A DNA stretch of 64,000 nt. Origin: Roseibium aggregatum. Lineage in GTDB: Bacteria > Pseudomonadota > Alphaproteobacteria > Rhizobiales > Stappiaceae. The translations under genes were made by a program, and so were the position numbers. This document shows, one piece after another, positions 8,587-17,392 of the stretch. Under the pieces are notes generated by a model. The model made no database searches. It was not told where the DNA came from and worked only from the letters and a program-made list of their open reading frames with translations. The stretch lies in contig NZ_JAEKJZ010000002.1 of the NCBI RefSeq assembly GCF_017309185.1, forward strand, positions 496,001 through 560,000, given 5' to 3'. The first letter of the stretch is position 1; every line of letters starts with the position of its first letter.

Positions 8587-8983
8587 GTCGGGCCGTACGG
8601 GTAAACCATAAGGCAAAGTCGCGCGTTAGAGTTGGTTTGAGTTTCAGACCTGGGAACGCTGCCGTTTCATTCGGTGTCATCCCGGTCAAGCGGCGGCGCT
8701 GAACCGGGACCCACTCGCCTTTCGTTTCAGGAATGACCGAGGTCTGACCCATCTCGCTCTGGAAATGAGCAGGCCCCGGCTCTGCGCTTCGCTGCGTCCG
8801 GGGTGAGCGCAGAGGGAATGCGCGTGCCATTGGCCAAAGCTGCCGCAAACGAGCGCAAGGCAGGGATGGTCAGGCAGGCAAGCAGTCTCTTCGCGTTCTC
8901 CTGAAAATCTGCAAAAATCCTCCTCAAGAACCCGGAGCGGACGATTTACCTCTTCGTCTGTCCACCCACCGGAGGTAATTGTC
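8587..8983. other. Intergenic region with a dispersed repeat
   Basis: This 397-base gap has no supported gene. Its middle carries a member of the CATCCCGG...CCGGGA repeat family listed separately. A strong GGAGGT ribosome site at 8971-8976 belongs to the next gene. Confidence 0.5.
8673..8815. repeat. Dispersed intergenic palindromic repeat (TCATCCCGG type)
   Basis: It starts with GTGTCATCCCGGTCAAGCG and contains CCGGGACCCACTCG, followed by a second palindromic part ending in CCGGGGTGAGCGC. The same building blocks occur near 28.9 kb and 47.4 kb. Such elements are common between genes in Hyphomicrobiales. It contains no coding sequence. Confidence 0.6.
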
Positions 8984-9478
8984 TTGTCCATGCAACAGTT
9001 TCACTCACGGCGCTGGTTGCGCCGTCATCGGCTCCGCTTCCTGACGATGGTCGTTGCGTCGCCGGCCGGCTATCTGGTCGCGCTCTGTGTGGCGGCCACG
9101 CAAATGTCCGAGGACGACATCTGGTTCATTGCCCTGCTGGGCGGGTTTTCCGGCGCGGTTGCCGGTCTTCTTCTGTCCGGTCTGTTCGGTCACCCCGGCA
9201 GGAAGGGCTGGCTGCTCAGCGTTGCGGCGTCGCTGCTGAGCCCTTCTCTTGGCGGGGCCGTCGTCGGAAGCGTCTTTAGTCCCGGCGGGGGAACGGTCCT
9301 GGGTGCGGTCATGCCTTTGATGACATTCACCCGCTTTTCGTCCTTTTCACTCTGGCTCGCATGCCTTGTGACCGTTCACCTGAGCATTCGATACCTGCGG
9401 CTTAGATTTCCGGCGGGTGATGACCTGGCCATCAAGCCCGAGCACCTGTCGGAAAGGCAGCTGTCGGCATTCGATTGA
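8984..9478 (+). CDS. Small integral membrane protein, unknown function
   Basis: A 164-residue protein with a basic N terminus (RRWLRRHRLRF) and about four membrane helices (residues about 20-40, 47-67, 76-98 and 105-130). The TTG at 8984 was chosen because GGAGGT lies seven bases upstream; the ATG two codons later would be 13 bases away. No family was recognised. It converges on a diguanylate cyclase gene. No functional claim is made. Confidence 0.75.
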   Translation: MSMQQFHSRRWLRRHRLRFLTMVVASPAGYLVALCVAATQMSEDDIWFIALLGGFSGAVAGLLLSGLFGHPGRKGWLLSVAASLLSPSLGGAVVGSVFSPGGGTVLGAVMPLMTFTRFSSFSLWLACLVTVHLSIRYLRLRFPAGDDLAIKPEHLSERQLSAFD

Positions 9479-9503
9479 AACCGCCGGTCGAACGGACGGT
9501 CCC

Positions 9504-10763
9504 TTATCCCGCAGCCTGCGGACCGAACACCTGGTTGCGGCCGCGCTCCTTGGCCTCGTAAAGCCGCAGGTCTGCTGCCTTGAAGAGTTCGTCCAGGGTT
9601 TCGCCATCCGCCGGCGCGCTGGAAATGCCGATGCTCACGGTGACCTTCTCCGTGAGATACATGGCGCTGAACCGTTCGATGGTCTTGCGGATCCGCTCCG
9701 CGAGCGACACGCCGCCGTCGGCTGGCAGATGTTCGCACAAGAGCACGAACTCCTCGCCCCCGACCCGGTAAAGATGATCGTCGGAGCGCAGGTTCTCCGT
9801 CAAAAGCCCGGCAATCGACCGGAGCACCTCGTCGCCACTCTGGTGGCCGAGGCGGTCGTTGACCTGCTTGAAGTGATCGATATCGATCACGAGAAGCGAC
9901 AACGGCCGGTTTTCCTCCAGGCTCTTGCGGATGATCTCCGGCGCCTCCCGGTCGTACTGGCTGCGGTGATAGACCCCTGTCAGATGATCCCGGACCGAGG
10001 CTTCCAGAAGCTGATGATAGCGCTCCCGGTAGGTCAGGACCTGAAAGACATCCTTCAGCGGACGATTGGAGATCCAGCTCTCCTCGTGATCGAAGAACTT
10101 CAGATAGGCGACAAAGAAACCGGTATAGACAACCGTTGCGCCCAACTTCGCCACCCAGCCGCCGTAAAAGGCCTGCCAGGGCGCGCCGGACACATAGTGA
10201 AGCGCCAGAAAGAAACCGATCTGGTCGAGGGTCAGAACGATGGCGCCGCAGGCCAGAAACCTCAGGCAGAGATGCCGCCCGAACCTGTCGCCGAGAAACT
10301 CGTAAAGAACGATGATGGCGATGGCATCGACGAACAGAAGCAGGGTTCCCCAGATCATGAGAAGCCCCATCTCGTCGATGAAGGCGATATCCGGCAATCT
10401 GCCCGCCGTAACCGCGACCGTCTCGTGGTTACGCAGGATCATCACGAGGCCGACCATCAGGAAATTGCCGATCAGAAGCCCATAGATCGGCTGGCGCGCC
10501 GTCAGGGCGTCCTCGCGGATATAGAGCAACAGGATCATCAGTAGCTTGCCGGAAAAAAGCACTGTCGATCCGGGTGAGACGATGCCGAAGGGCAGCTCGA
10601 TGTAAAAGACGCTCGCGAGATAGGTTTCCAGGAAATGCATGACGCCGAGCGCGCACAGAAAAATTCCGATGCCTATTTGCTTGCGCATGCGCAACAGGCC
10701 CATCATCACGCAAAAATAGAGCGCCGCCTGAGCGAGTAGAAGAAGCGTGTTTGTGAGGGCCAT
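9504..10763 (-). CDS. Membrane diguanylate cyclase (GGDEF)
   Basis: A 419-residue protein with about seven hydrophobic helices in residues 1-225, probably a ligand-sensing membrane domain, followed by a GGDEF domain (DHLTGVYHRSQYD onward). The active-site motif is intact as GGEEF. An RSDD sequence five residues upstream forms the inhibitory I-site. It should make cyclic di-GMP from two GTP with product inhibition. The C-terminal DLRLYEAKERGRN segment is typical. It is one of two such enzymes in the window and is transcribed alone. Confidence 0.95.
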   Translation of the reverse strand: MALTNTLLLLAQAALYFCVMMGLLRMRKQIGIGIFLCALGVMHFLETYLASVFYIELPFGIVSPGSTVLFSGKLLMILLLYIREDALTARQPIYGLLIGNFLMVGLVMILRNHETVAVTAGRLPDIAFIDEMGLLMIWGTLLLFVDAIAIIVLYEFLGDRFGRHLCLRFLACGAIVLTLDQIGFFLALHYVSGAPWQAFYGGWVAKLGATVVYTGFFVAYLKFFDHEESWISNRPLKDVFQVLTYRERYHQLLEASVRDHLTGVYHRSQYDREAPEIIRKSLEENRPLSLLVIDIDHFKQVNDRLGHQSGDEVLRSIAGLLTENLRSDDHLYRVGGEEFVLLCEHLPADGGVSLAERIRKTIERFSAMYLTEKVTVSIGISSAPADGETLDELFKAADLRLYEAKERGRNQVFGPQAAG

Positions 10764-11010
10764 GAGAAAAGGTCGGACGGTAGCTGCAGCCTGCGATTAC
10801 ACAGTCTGCCTTGATTCCTCCCTGGGGCGAAACAGAAAAATTCAGAATTTACCCGTGAAAATTGATTAAATTTCAGCCAGCGGAAACAGCCGGAAACCGT
10901 TAGGCCTGGAAATACTTGTCTCTCTCTCTCCAGAAAGGCCATATCTGGGATGTTTTCACCGCACCCTGATAAAGTTGCCACTTCTGCGTGTGTTATTCAC
11001 TTTAGGCAAT

Positions 11011-11640
11011 CTATCGAGAGACCGGATCGATCACCAGCAGCAGCCGTGCGCCCGCCAGGGCACCGCTGGCAGGAGAGCGATGCAGGAGACCGGTTTCCTC
11101 GCCTCCCGGCCATTGACGGCCGCGAAAGAGCCCGACGGCCCCGCAAGGAACCTTGCCGATCCTCTGAGGGTCTTCCACGACATCGCCTGGAACATACTCC
11201 GTGCCGGACCCGCGATAGGTGCACAACAACCTTGCCACCACATTGTCGACGTGGAACTTCGGACAAATTACTTCCTCCGACACATCGAACCGGACCCGGA
11301 CCATGCGGACATCCGCGACCTTGGCAAGCACCAGCGCAAGAGCTGCGGCGTCGCTGGCCAGCATGTCGCGCTCTGGGCAGACCGGCACCTTGGAGTATTC
11401 GCAGGCCGTCATGACCGCCGCCTCGACCAGATGCACCGGCACCGTCGTGCGCAGCTCTGGCAACTGGTCGACGGAAAGACCGTCGAGCCAGTCCTGAAAG
11501 CGCCGCTCAGGCGTGCGCGTCCAGATGGCCGCGGCAACGCCTGGACGGCCGATATCGGCGAGAATGTCCGCGTCCCGCCCGATGATCACGTTTCGAGCCG
11601 CGGCCCGGTCATGTGGTGAAAGATCTCCAGCCAGGCTCAT
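11011..11640 (-). CDS. DUF1826 family protein
   Basis: A 209-residue protein ([31 protein letters not shown], shortened in meaning: the first block is the domain start) matching the DUF1826 family, which often sits beside COG0523 metallochaperones. It contains [17 protein letters not shown] and a C-terminal segment with several histidines and cysteines ([22 protein letters not shown]) that could bind metal. Its ATG overlaps the upstream GTPase stop as ATGA, so translation is probably coupled. A function in zinc or metal homeostasis is inferred from the context, not from biochemistry. A longer frame extending upstream is rejected because it runs antisense-like through the GTPase gene. Confidence 0.85.
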   Translation of the reverse strand: MSLAGDLSPHDRAAARNVIIGRDADILADIGRPGVAAAIWTRTPERRFQDWLDGLSVDQLPELRTTVPVHLVEAAVMTACEYSKVPVCPERDMLASDAAALALVLAKVADVRMVRVRFDVSEEVICPKFHVDNVVARLLCTYRGSGTEYVPGDVVEDPQRIGKVPCGAVGLFRGRQWPGGEETGLLHRSPASGALAGARLLLVIDPVSR

Positions 11641-12851
11641 GCCGCCTGCTCCGCGCGTCCCCAGCCGGGGAAGGGATCGGGCAGGTGCTTGAATGCGGCC
11701 AGATCGTCCCCCGCCTCTTCGCCCAGAAGGCAACCGTCCAGCCGGTCTTTCAGCCCCGGCCAATCGATACCAGAGCCGATAAAAACGATTTCCTGACGCC
11801 GGTCGCCGAACGGCTCCACCCAGAGCGAGCGGGCATAATCCAGGGCGCGCGGGTCGTTCGGCCAGCGGCTTTGCGGCACCGACGCCCACCAGCGGCCGAT
11901 CGGACCGACGCTGGAAAGCGCGCCGGCGAGCGAGAATTCCGCCACCCAATCCGGACGCGTCGCCAGCCAGAAATGCCCCTTGGCCCGGATAACACCCGGA
12001 AGCGGCCCGTTGAGAACCGGGTGGAGCTTGGCGGGATCGAAAGGACGCCGCGCCCGGTAAACGAAGGAAGCGACGCCATACTCTTCCGTTTCCGGCACGT
12101 GATCGGCGAAACCGTAAAGCTCCTTGGCCCAAAGCGGATGCTCGTGGGCCTTCTGAAAGTCGAAGAGCCCAGTGTTCAGGATATCGGCGGTCGGCACTTC
12201 GGCGAAATCGCATTCGATGATTTTCGCGTCCGCGTTCAGGCTGCGCACGATCTTGCGCGCCGCGTCGACCTTGGCCGGCTCGGCGGCGCTGACCTTGTTC
12301 AGAACAACGACATCGGCGAACTCGATCTGATCGGTCAAGAGATGCACCAGCGTGCGCTCATCGTCCTCGCCCAGCGTCTCGCCGCGGTCGCTCAGGAAAT
12401 CGTGGCTGGAGTAATCGTGCAGGAGATTGACCGTATCGACCACTGTCACCATCGTATCGAGACGCGCGACATCGGACAGGCTTTGCCCGAGCTCATCGCG
12501 GAACTCGAATGTTGCTGCCACCGGTAAAGGCTCGGCGATCCCCGTGGATTCGATCAGCAGATATTCGAACCGTCCGTCCTCTGCCAGCCGGCGCACCTCT
12601 TCCAGTAGATCGTCGCGCAGCGTGCAGCAGATGCAGCCGTTGGACATCTCGACCAGCGTCTCGTCGGTCCGGCTGAGTTCGGCGCCACCGGCGCGCACCA
12701 GATCGGCGTCGATATTGACCTCCGACATGTCATTGACGATGACGGCGACCTTCAGCCCCTCGCGATTGTTCAGGACCTTGTTCAAAAGCGTGGTTTTTCC
12801 GGCGCCCAGAAAGCCGGAGAGAACCGTGACGGGAAGACGGCGGTCAGACAA
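11637..12851 (-). CDS. zigA: COG0523 (CobW/ZigA-type) GTP-dependent metallochaperone
   Basis: A G3E-family GTPase with P-loop [12 protein letters not shown], the metal-binding CICC motif in [20 protein letters not shown], the specificity motif NKVS, and a C-terminal CobW_C domain. It is thought to deliver zinc under limitation. The TTG at 12851 is preferred because AGGGAG lies six bases upstream and the protein then begins [21 protein letters not shown], as family members do. The ATG at 12866 would have its ribosome site inside the operator palindrome. It is the first gene of a two-gene operon with DUF1826. The gene symbol is by resemblance. Confidence 0.92.
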   Translation of the reverse strand: MSDRRLPVTVLSGFLGAGKTTLLNKVLNNREGLKVAVIVNDMSEVNIDADLVRAGGAELSRTDETLVEMSNGCICCTLRDDLLEEVRRLAEDGRFEYLLIESTGIAEPLPVAATFEFRDELGQSLSDVARLDTMVTVVDTVNLLHDYSSHDFLSDRGETLGEDDERTLVHLLTDQIEFADVVVLNKVSAAEPAKVDAARKIVRSLNADAKIIECDFAEVPTADILNTGLFDFQKAHEHPLWAKELYGFADHVPETEEYGVASFVYRARRPFDPAKLHPVLNGPLPGVIRAKGHFWLATRPDWVAEFSLAGALSSVGPIGRWWASVPQSRWPNDPRALDYARSLWVEPFGDRRQEIVFIGSGIDWPGLKDRLDGCLLGEEAGDDLAAFKHLPDPFPGWGRAEQAA

Positions 12852-12868
12852 TGGAAGCTCCCTCATTT

Positions 12869-12886
12869 GTTACGTTATTACATAAC
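12869..12886. promoter_or_regulatory. Probable Zur operator of the zinc operon
   Basis: The 18-bp sequence GTTACGTTATTACATAAC is an imperfect palindrome (14 of 18 positions symmetric). It resembles the GTTATNNTATAAC-like Zur boxes of alphaproteobacteria. It lies 18 bases before the preferred start of the COG0523 gene, where repressor binding would block initiation. The regulator assignment rests on the pattern plus the gene's known zinc link. Confidence 0.7.
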
Positions 12887-13062
12887 TAATGTCTTCCCAG
12901 GTGTCTGACAAGAACTTTCAGGCAAGCGCTTGCCCGTTGCCGGGTTCCGTTCCGAGAACGGTTCAGGCTTCAAGGCCCACCTCCAAAGGCGCGCGTATAC
13001 CTGGGAACGCGCGTCTGCTATCAATCATGGAACCGCCAACAAGCCTTGCCCGTGATTACCAA

Positions 13063-13512
13063 ATGTCTGACAAGCGCCCCGCACCGGAAAGCGCGGAAGC
13101 ATCCAGCGCCGGCACGAAACCGCACCGGAACCTGATCGTGTTCGACGCGGAGTGTGTCGTTTGCTCCGGTTTTGCCCGTTTCATGGCGAAACACGACAGA
13201 CACGCCGGCTACCGGTTCGCCAATGCGCATTCCGGGTCCGGAAAGGCGCTTTATCGGCGTTTCGGCCTGGACCCGGAGCTGATGGAAACGAACATCGTGA
13301 TTTACCAGGGACGCGCCTATATCAAGATGGCGTCCTTTACCGCCGCCATGCGGAGCCTCGGCTGGCCCTGGCGGGCCCTGACCGTCCTCGATCTTCTGCC
13401 CCGGGCCTCCGCCGACTGGCTTTACGACCGGATCGCGCGAAACCGCTACCGGTTCGGGCGGCGGACCTGCCCCCTTCCCTCGCAAGCGCTCAAGGACAGG
13501 CTGATTGACTGA
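13063..13512 (+). CDS. DCC-family thiol-disulfide oxidoreductase-like protein (DUF393)
   Basis: A 149-residue protein starting MSDKRPAPESAEASS. The family signature is LIVFDAECVVCSGFARFMAKHD with a CxxC pair (ECVVC), followed by the conserved LDLLPRASADWLYDRIARNRY block. The family is thioredoxin-like by prediction, with poorly known substrates. In-frame starts at 13027 and 12889 exist, but the extra N-terminal residues are not family-like. Its stop overlaps the next gene by eight bases, so the two are probably co-translated. Confidence 0.87.
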   Translation: MSDKRPAPESAEASSAGTKPHRNLIVFDAECVVCSGFARFMAKHDRHAGYRFANAHSGSGKALYRRFGLDPELMETNIVIYQGRAYIKMASFTAAMRSLGWPWRALTVLDLLPRASADWLYDRIARNRYRFGRRTCPLPSQALKDRLID

Positions 13513-15241
13513 CAGTCCGGAAAAAAGGCGGGTCGTCATTCTGGGCGGTTACGGCGTCTTTGGCGGAAAACTCGCTGTATCCCTGCTGCTCAACCCGTGC
13601 TTCGACGTCCTTGTGGCCGGGCGAAGCCTTGAGAAGGCGGAAGCCTTTTGCGCCCGCCATGGCGGCACGCCCGTACGTCTGGACCGAGACGCTGCCGACT
13701 TCCCGGCAATCCTTGCCACCCTTTCCCCCTTTGTCACCGTGGATGCGGCCGGCCCTTTTCAGGCCTATGACGGCAACCCTTATGTCGTTGCCGCAGCGGC
13801 CGTGGCGGCCGGAAGCCACTATCTCGATCTGTCGGACGATGCCGAGTTCACCGCCGGAATCCAATCGCTCGATGCCTCCTCCAGGGCTTCCGGGTTGGCG
13901 GTCCTCTCCGGTGTCTCAAGTGTTCCCGCCCTTTCCTCCGTCGCCGTTGAAAGCCTGCGAACGGACTTTCGCCGTCTCGACCTGATCGAGAGCATTATCC
14001 TGCCCGGCAACCGTGCGCCACGCGGCCTTTCCGTGATCCGGGCAATTCTCGCGCAGGTTGGCCGCCCCCTCACCGTCTTCAGGGATGGCGCTGCGGAAAC
14101 GGTTCCCGGCTGGTCCGGACTTTCCAGGCGAAGGCTGGGGCCAGGCGGTAAAGACGGTCTTCCGCCGCGCTGGTCCTCCTTCATCGGCGCACCGGATCTC
14201 GCTCTTTTTCCCGACCATTATGGTGCCCGGACAGTTCTCTTCCGCGCCGGCCTGGAGCTGTCCCCCATGCATCTCGGGCTCTGGCTGCTTTCCTGGCCGG
14301 TTCGGCTCGGGCTGATCAGGTCCCTGGAACCGGCCGCGAAGGCGCTCCAATGGGCGGCGGACCGGCTTGAACCCTTCGGAACGGATCGCGGCGGCATGGA
14401 AGTCGCGATTTCGGGGCTGGGAACCGATGGATTGCCCCTGACCCGCCGCTGGACGCTGATCGCCGAAGCCGGCGACGGGCCGCACATACCGGCCGTCGCC
14501 GCATCGATCCTGTGTCGACGATTGAGTGAAGACGGAGTTCCCCCCGGAGCCCGTGCCTGTCTCGGTGCATTCACGCTTGATGACATCAACCAGGCAACCC
14601 GCCATCTTTCGGTCCGGACCTTTACCGGAACGCTGGAACAACCGGTATTGTTCCAGCAGGCACTGGGTTCGGAATTCAAGGTCCTGCCGGACCCGGTGCG
14701 CGCGCTGCACACCGTCTTCGACCGCCGCCGCTGGTCGGGCAGGGCGAAGGTGACCCGGGGCCGTTCGCTTGGTGGCAATCTCGTTTGCCGGGTCGTCGGT
14801 TTTCCTCCGGAAGGCGAAGACACCCCCGTAAAGGTGACCATCGAAAAGCGCGGAGACCGGGAAATCTGGAACCGTTCCTTCGGCGACAGAACATTCAGAT
14901 CCATTCTGAAACTGTCGGGCTCCGAAGGCACGGGGCTGGTGAACGAGCGTTTCGGGCCGGTATCCTTCGATATCGCTCTCGAGCGCCGGGACGATGGACT
15001 GCACTATCCCGTCAAACGAGGCTGGCTACTTGGCCTGCCGGTTCCGAAATGGCTTCTCCCCACAAGCGAAGCGACAGAAACGCACCAGGATGGCAGGTTC
15101 CGTTTCGACGTGAAAATCTCCCTGCCGGTCTTCGGATTGCTCGTTCACTATCAGGGCTGGCTCACTCCCGAGCATCCCACGGAACAACAAGGGACCCGGC
15201 GCGCCGACCGGAAAGATCCCGTGCCGGAAAAATCCTCGTAA
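13505..15241 (+). CDS. Saccharopine dehydrogenase-like NAD(P)-binding protein with C-terminal DUF4166
   Basis: A 578-residue two-domain protein. The N-terminal Rossmann domain (VVILGGYGVFGGKLAVSLL, residues 9-27) resembles saccharopine-dehydrogenase-like reductases. The C-terminal third is DUF4166 (LPDPVRALHTVF ... NERFGPVSFDI ... FDVKISLPVFGLLVHYQGWL). It starts with TTG, which overlaps the DCC gene's stop and follows AGGACAGG. The pair with a DCC protein is seen in other proteobacteria. The substrate is unknown. The domains are confident; the role is not. Confidence 0.9.
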   Translation: MTDSPEKRRVVILGGYGVFGGKLAVSLLLNPCFDVLVAGRSLEKAEAFCARHGGTPVRLDRDAADFPAILATLSPFVTVDAAGPFQAYDGNPYVVAAAAVAAGSHYLDLSDDAEFTAGIQSLDASSRASGLAVLSGVSSVPALSSVAVESLRTDFRRLDLIESIILPGNRAPRGLSVIRAILAQVGRPLTVFRDGAAETVPGWSGLSRRRLGPGGKDGLPPRWSSFIGAPDLALFPDHYGARTVLFRAGLELSPMHLGLWLLSWPVRLGLIRSLEPAAKALQWAADRLEPFGTDRGGMEVAISGLGTDGLPLTRRWTLIAEAGDGPHIPAVAASILCRRLSEDGVPPGARACLGAFTLDDINQATRHLSVRTFTGTLEQPVLFQQALGSEFKVLPDPVRALHTVFDRRRWSGRAKVTRGRSLGGNLVCRVVGFPPEGEDTPVKVTIEKRGDREIWNRSFGDRTFRSILKLSGSEGTGLVNERFGPVSFDIALERRDDGLHYPVKRGWLLGLPVPKWLLPTSEATETHQDGRFRFDVKISLPVFGLLVHYQGWLTPEHPTEQQGTRRADRKDPVPEKSS

Positions 15242-15382
15242 CCGTTCTGCAGGCGTTTGCTGTCTGAGCGGAACGGGCGCATGCCGGTACAACGTTGTCA
15301 GTCCACCCCGGCATCCCTGCGCATGACCATCCATCTCCTGACCACGCCCGGGATATCCGGGCTCGCGGCGACAAGCGGGAAC

Positions 15383-15400
15383 ATTGTCTCTAGTGACAAT
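15383..15400. promoter_or_regulatory. 18-bp palindrome upstream of pdxJ
   Basis: ATTGTCTCTAGTGACAAT is symmetric at 16 of 18 positions (ATTGTC-n-CTAG-n-GACAAT) and lies about 95 bases before the pdxJ start, just upstream of a TTGACT hexamer. It looks like a dimer-binding operator. The regulator is unknown. Confidence 0.55.
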
Positions 15401-15495
15401 TTCCCGTTTGACTTCAATAGCTTTTCCAACAAACTTGGGGATCTGCTCAAGGCCCTTGAATCAGACACTGAACCGCTTCATCCGGAATTTGAACA

Positions 15496-16245
15496 ATGCC
15501 CGCCGTCTCGCGTCTCTCCGTCAACGTCAATGCCGTCGCCATGCTGCGCAACCGGCGCGACCTGCCCTGGCCGAGCGTCACGGGCCTTGCCGCGATTGCC
15601 ATGGAAGCCGGTGCCAAGGGCATCACCGTGCATCCCCGCCCGGACGAGCGCCACATCCGCAAGGCCGATGTGTTCGACCTTGCCGAGCTGATCGAGGAGC
15701 GGTTCCCGAACAAGGAACTGTGCCTGGAAGGCTACCCTTCTCCGGATTTCCTCCGGCTGGTGGAAGAGGCCCGGCCGGAGCAGGTTCTGTTCGTGCCCGA
15801 CGACCCGGATCAGACCACCTCCGATCACGGCTGGGATTTTTCGAAAGACACCGGTCAGCTTGAAACGGCGATCGCTGCATCGCGGGAATGGGCCGTGACG
15901 GTCTCCCTGTTCTGCGATCCGGACCCGGCCGCCCCGGAGCATGCTGCCCGTGTCGGAGCGGAACGGATCGAGATCTATACCGGGCCCTACGGAGCCTGCC
16001 ACGACGATCCCGGCAAGGCCTTGAAGGAACTCGGCAGGGTCGCCGCCACCGCGGAAGCCGCCCATGCAGCCGGGCTCGGCGTCAATGCAGGCCACGATCT
16101 GACGGTCGAAAACATCCCGGCGTTGCTCGCCCGGGCGCCCTTCATCCGGGAGATGTCCATCGGTCATGGCTTTACCGCCGATGCGCTGATTTACGGTTTC
16201 GCGGAGAGCGTCAACCGGTTCCGCAGCGCCATGGGCGAGATCTGA
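15496..16245 (+). CDS. pdxJ: Pyridoxine 5'-phosphate synthase
   Basis: A 249-residue TIM-barrel enzyme (family length about 240-250). It condenses 1-deoxy-D-xylulose 5-phosphate with 3-amino-2-oxopropyl phosphate, the last ring-forming step of the DXP-dependent vitamin B6 pathway. Family signatures are RLSVNVNAVAMLRNRR at the N terminus, GITVHPRPDERHIR with the phosphate-binding and catalytic residues, IEIYTGPY, LGVNAGHDL, and EMSIGHGFTADAL near the C terminus. It appears monocistronic. The gap upstream (254 bases) holds a palindrome and probable promoter. Confidence 0.96.
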   Translation: MPAVSRLSVNVNAVAMLRNRRDLPWPSVTGLAAIAMEAGAKGITVHPRPDERHIRKADVFDLAELIEERFPNKELCLEGYPSPDFLRLVEEARPEQVLFVPDDPDQTTSDHGWDFSKDTGQLETAIAASREWAVTVSLFCDPDPAAPEHAARVGAERIEIYTGPYGACHDDPGKALKELGRVAATAEAAHAAGLGVNAGHDLTVENIPALLARAPFIREMSIGHGFTADALIYGFAESVNRFRSAMGEI

Positions 16246-16376
16246 CCTCTCGTTTCCTGACGCGGGCGACACCTGACGGCACCGCACTTTTTCCGATGCG
16301 GTTTGACCGGAACGCGCAGAAATTGCATCCTTCACCTGAACACCCTTACCGGCAGTGACAGGGCGGGGAGCTGGCA

Positions 16377-17162
16377 ATGGACACGATCTCATCCCGGGAA
16401 TACAAGCTCATCCTCAACTCCGGCCGCTTCCGGGACCGGTCGGCGGGAAGCAACGCGTTTCAGGACATGGTCGGGTTTCTTGCCGAAAAGCTCGGCGGTG
16501 AAATCAAGCGGCAGGACAAGGAGGAGCGCCGCAAGACGCTCTATCTCGATACGGAGGATTTCCGCCTCAGGGCCGCGGATTATTCCATGCGCCTGCGCTA
16601 TGAGGAGGAAACCGACGACTTCAAGCTCTCGCTCAAGTTCCGGTCCCCCGATCTGATCCTGGCCGACGCGGCCTCGGTCGAGACCAGCGACGACAAGCGG
16701 GCCGAAATGAAGTTCGAGGAGGACCTGCTGCCCCCTTTCGAAAACGTCTTTTCCCGCTCAAGCGCCATCCGCTTCAAGAAGAAACCCGACCTCTCGAGCG
16801 TGGCCGACGCGGCGAAGATCTTCCCGGTCCTGAAAAAGCTGGACCTTTCCAACAAGGCGAAACTGAAATCCGTCAACGATTTCACCGCCAGAGAAGTCTT
16901 CCGCAAGCTTTGCAAGATCGATTTCAGGAAGGCGAAACCGATCAAGATGAGCCTGAGCTTCTGGTATGCAGGCGGCGTCAGCGAATGGCCGCTGATCGCC
17001 GAATGCGCCTTCGACTTCGACCAGGGCGACAACACGGAACGGTTCGACCTCGATCAGGTCCGGCGCGCCAACGAACTTTTCCGATTGCTGCAAAAACAGC
17101 CAGGCTGGTTCGACACATCCTCGACCACCAAGACGCGGTATGCCTACGAGGGGCTGCGTTGA
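16377..17162 (+). CDS. CYTH-like (triphosphate tunnel) domain protein
   Basis: A 261-residue protein. The block KTLYLDTEDFRLRAADYSMRLR (residues 53-74, two parts) followed by FKLSLKFR (82-89) matches the strand pattern YxDTxxxxLxxxxxxLRxR...LKxR of CYTH/triphosphate tunnel metalloenzymes. The canonical N-terminal ExExK is reduced to REYKLIL, so two of the metal-binding glutamates may be missing. A GGGGAG ribosome site precedes the ATG. Function is unknown; a polyphosphate or triphosphate role is an inference from fold resemblance only. Confidence 0.75.
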   Translation: MDTISSREYKLILNSGRFRDRSAGSNAFQDMVGFLAEKLGGEIKRQDKEERRKTLYLDTEDFRLRAADYSMRLRYEEETDDFKLSLKFRSPDLILADAASVETSDDKRAEMKFEEDLLPPFENVFSRSSAIRFKKKPDLSSVADAAKIFPVLKKLDLSNKAKLKSVNDFTAREVFRKLCKIDFRKAKPIKMSLSFWYAGGVSEWPLIAECAFDFDQGDNTERFDLDQVRRANELFRLLQKQPGWFDTSSTTKTRYAYEGLR

Positions 17163-17230
17163 GCGTTCGCCCTGGGTCCTGGCGTTAGCCTTCAAACAGA
17201 TCGTCCTGGAAGAGCGTTTTTCCTTTCCAT

Positions 17231-17340
17231 CAACCTCATTCTGAGGAGGGCCGTCGGGCCCGTCTGCAAGGACCGGCGGCACCCGCAGGCACAAACGGCC
17301 CATCCTTCAAGACAGGTTTCAAGCGCTTCCTCAGGATGAG
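17231..17340. repeat. Imperfect inverted repeat (CCTCATTCTGAGGAGG...CTTCCTCAGGATGAG)
   Basis: Outer arms CCTCATTCTGAGG and CCTCAGGATGAG bracket about 80 bases that include a small GGCCGTCGGGCC palindrome. The core CTCATCCTGAGG recurs near 28.2 kb. It is an intergenic repeat between convergent genes with no coding capacity. Confidence 0.55.
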
Positions 17341-17392
17341 CGTGAAAGGAAGAAGCGCAATCCAGACAAAGATTTGCAATATATGTAGAAAT

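Noticed and set aside
11641..12213. N-terminal extension of the DUF1826 frame
   Set aside because: The frame stays open upstream only because it is an alternative frame within the COG0523 gene; the ATGA overlap gives a sound start.
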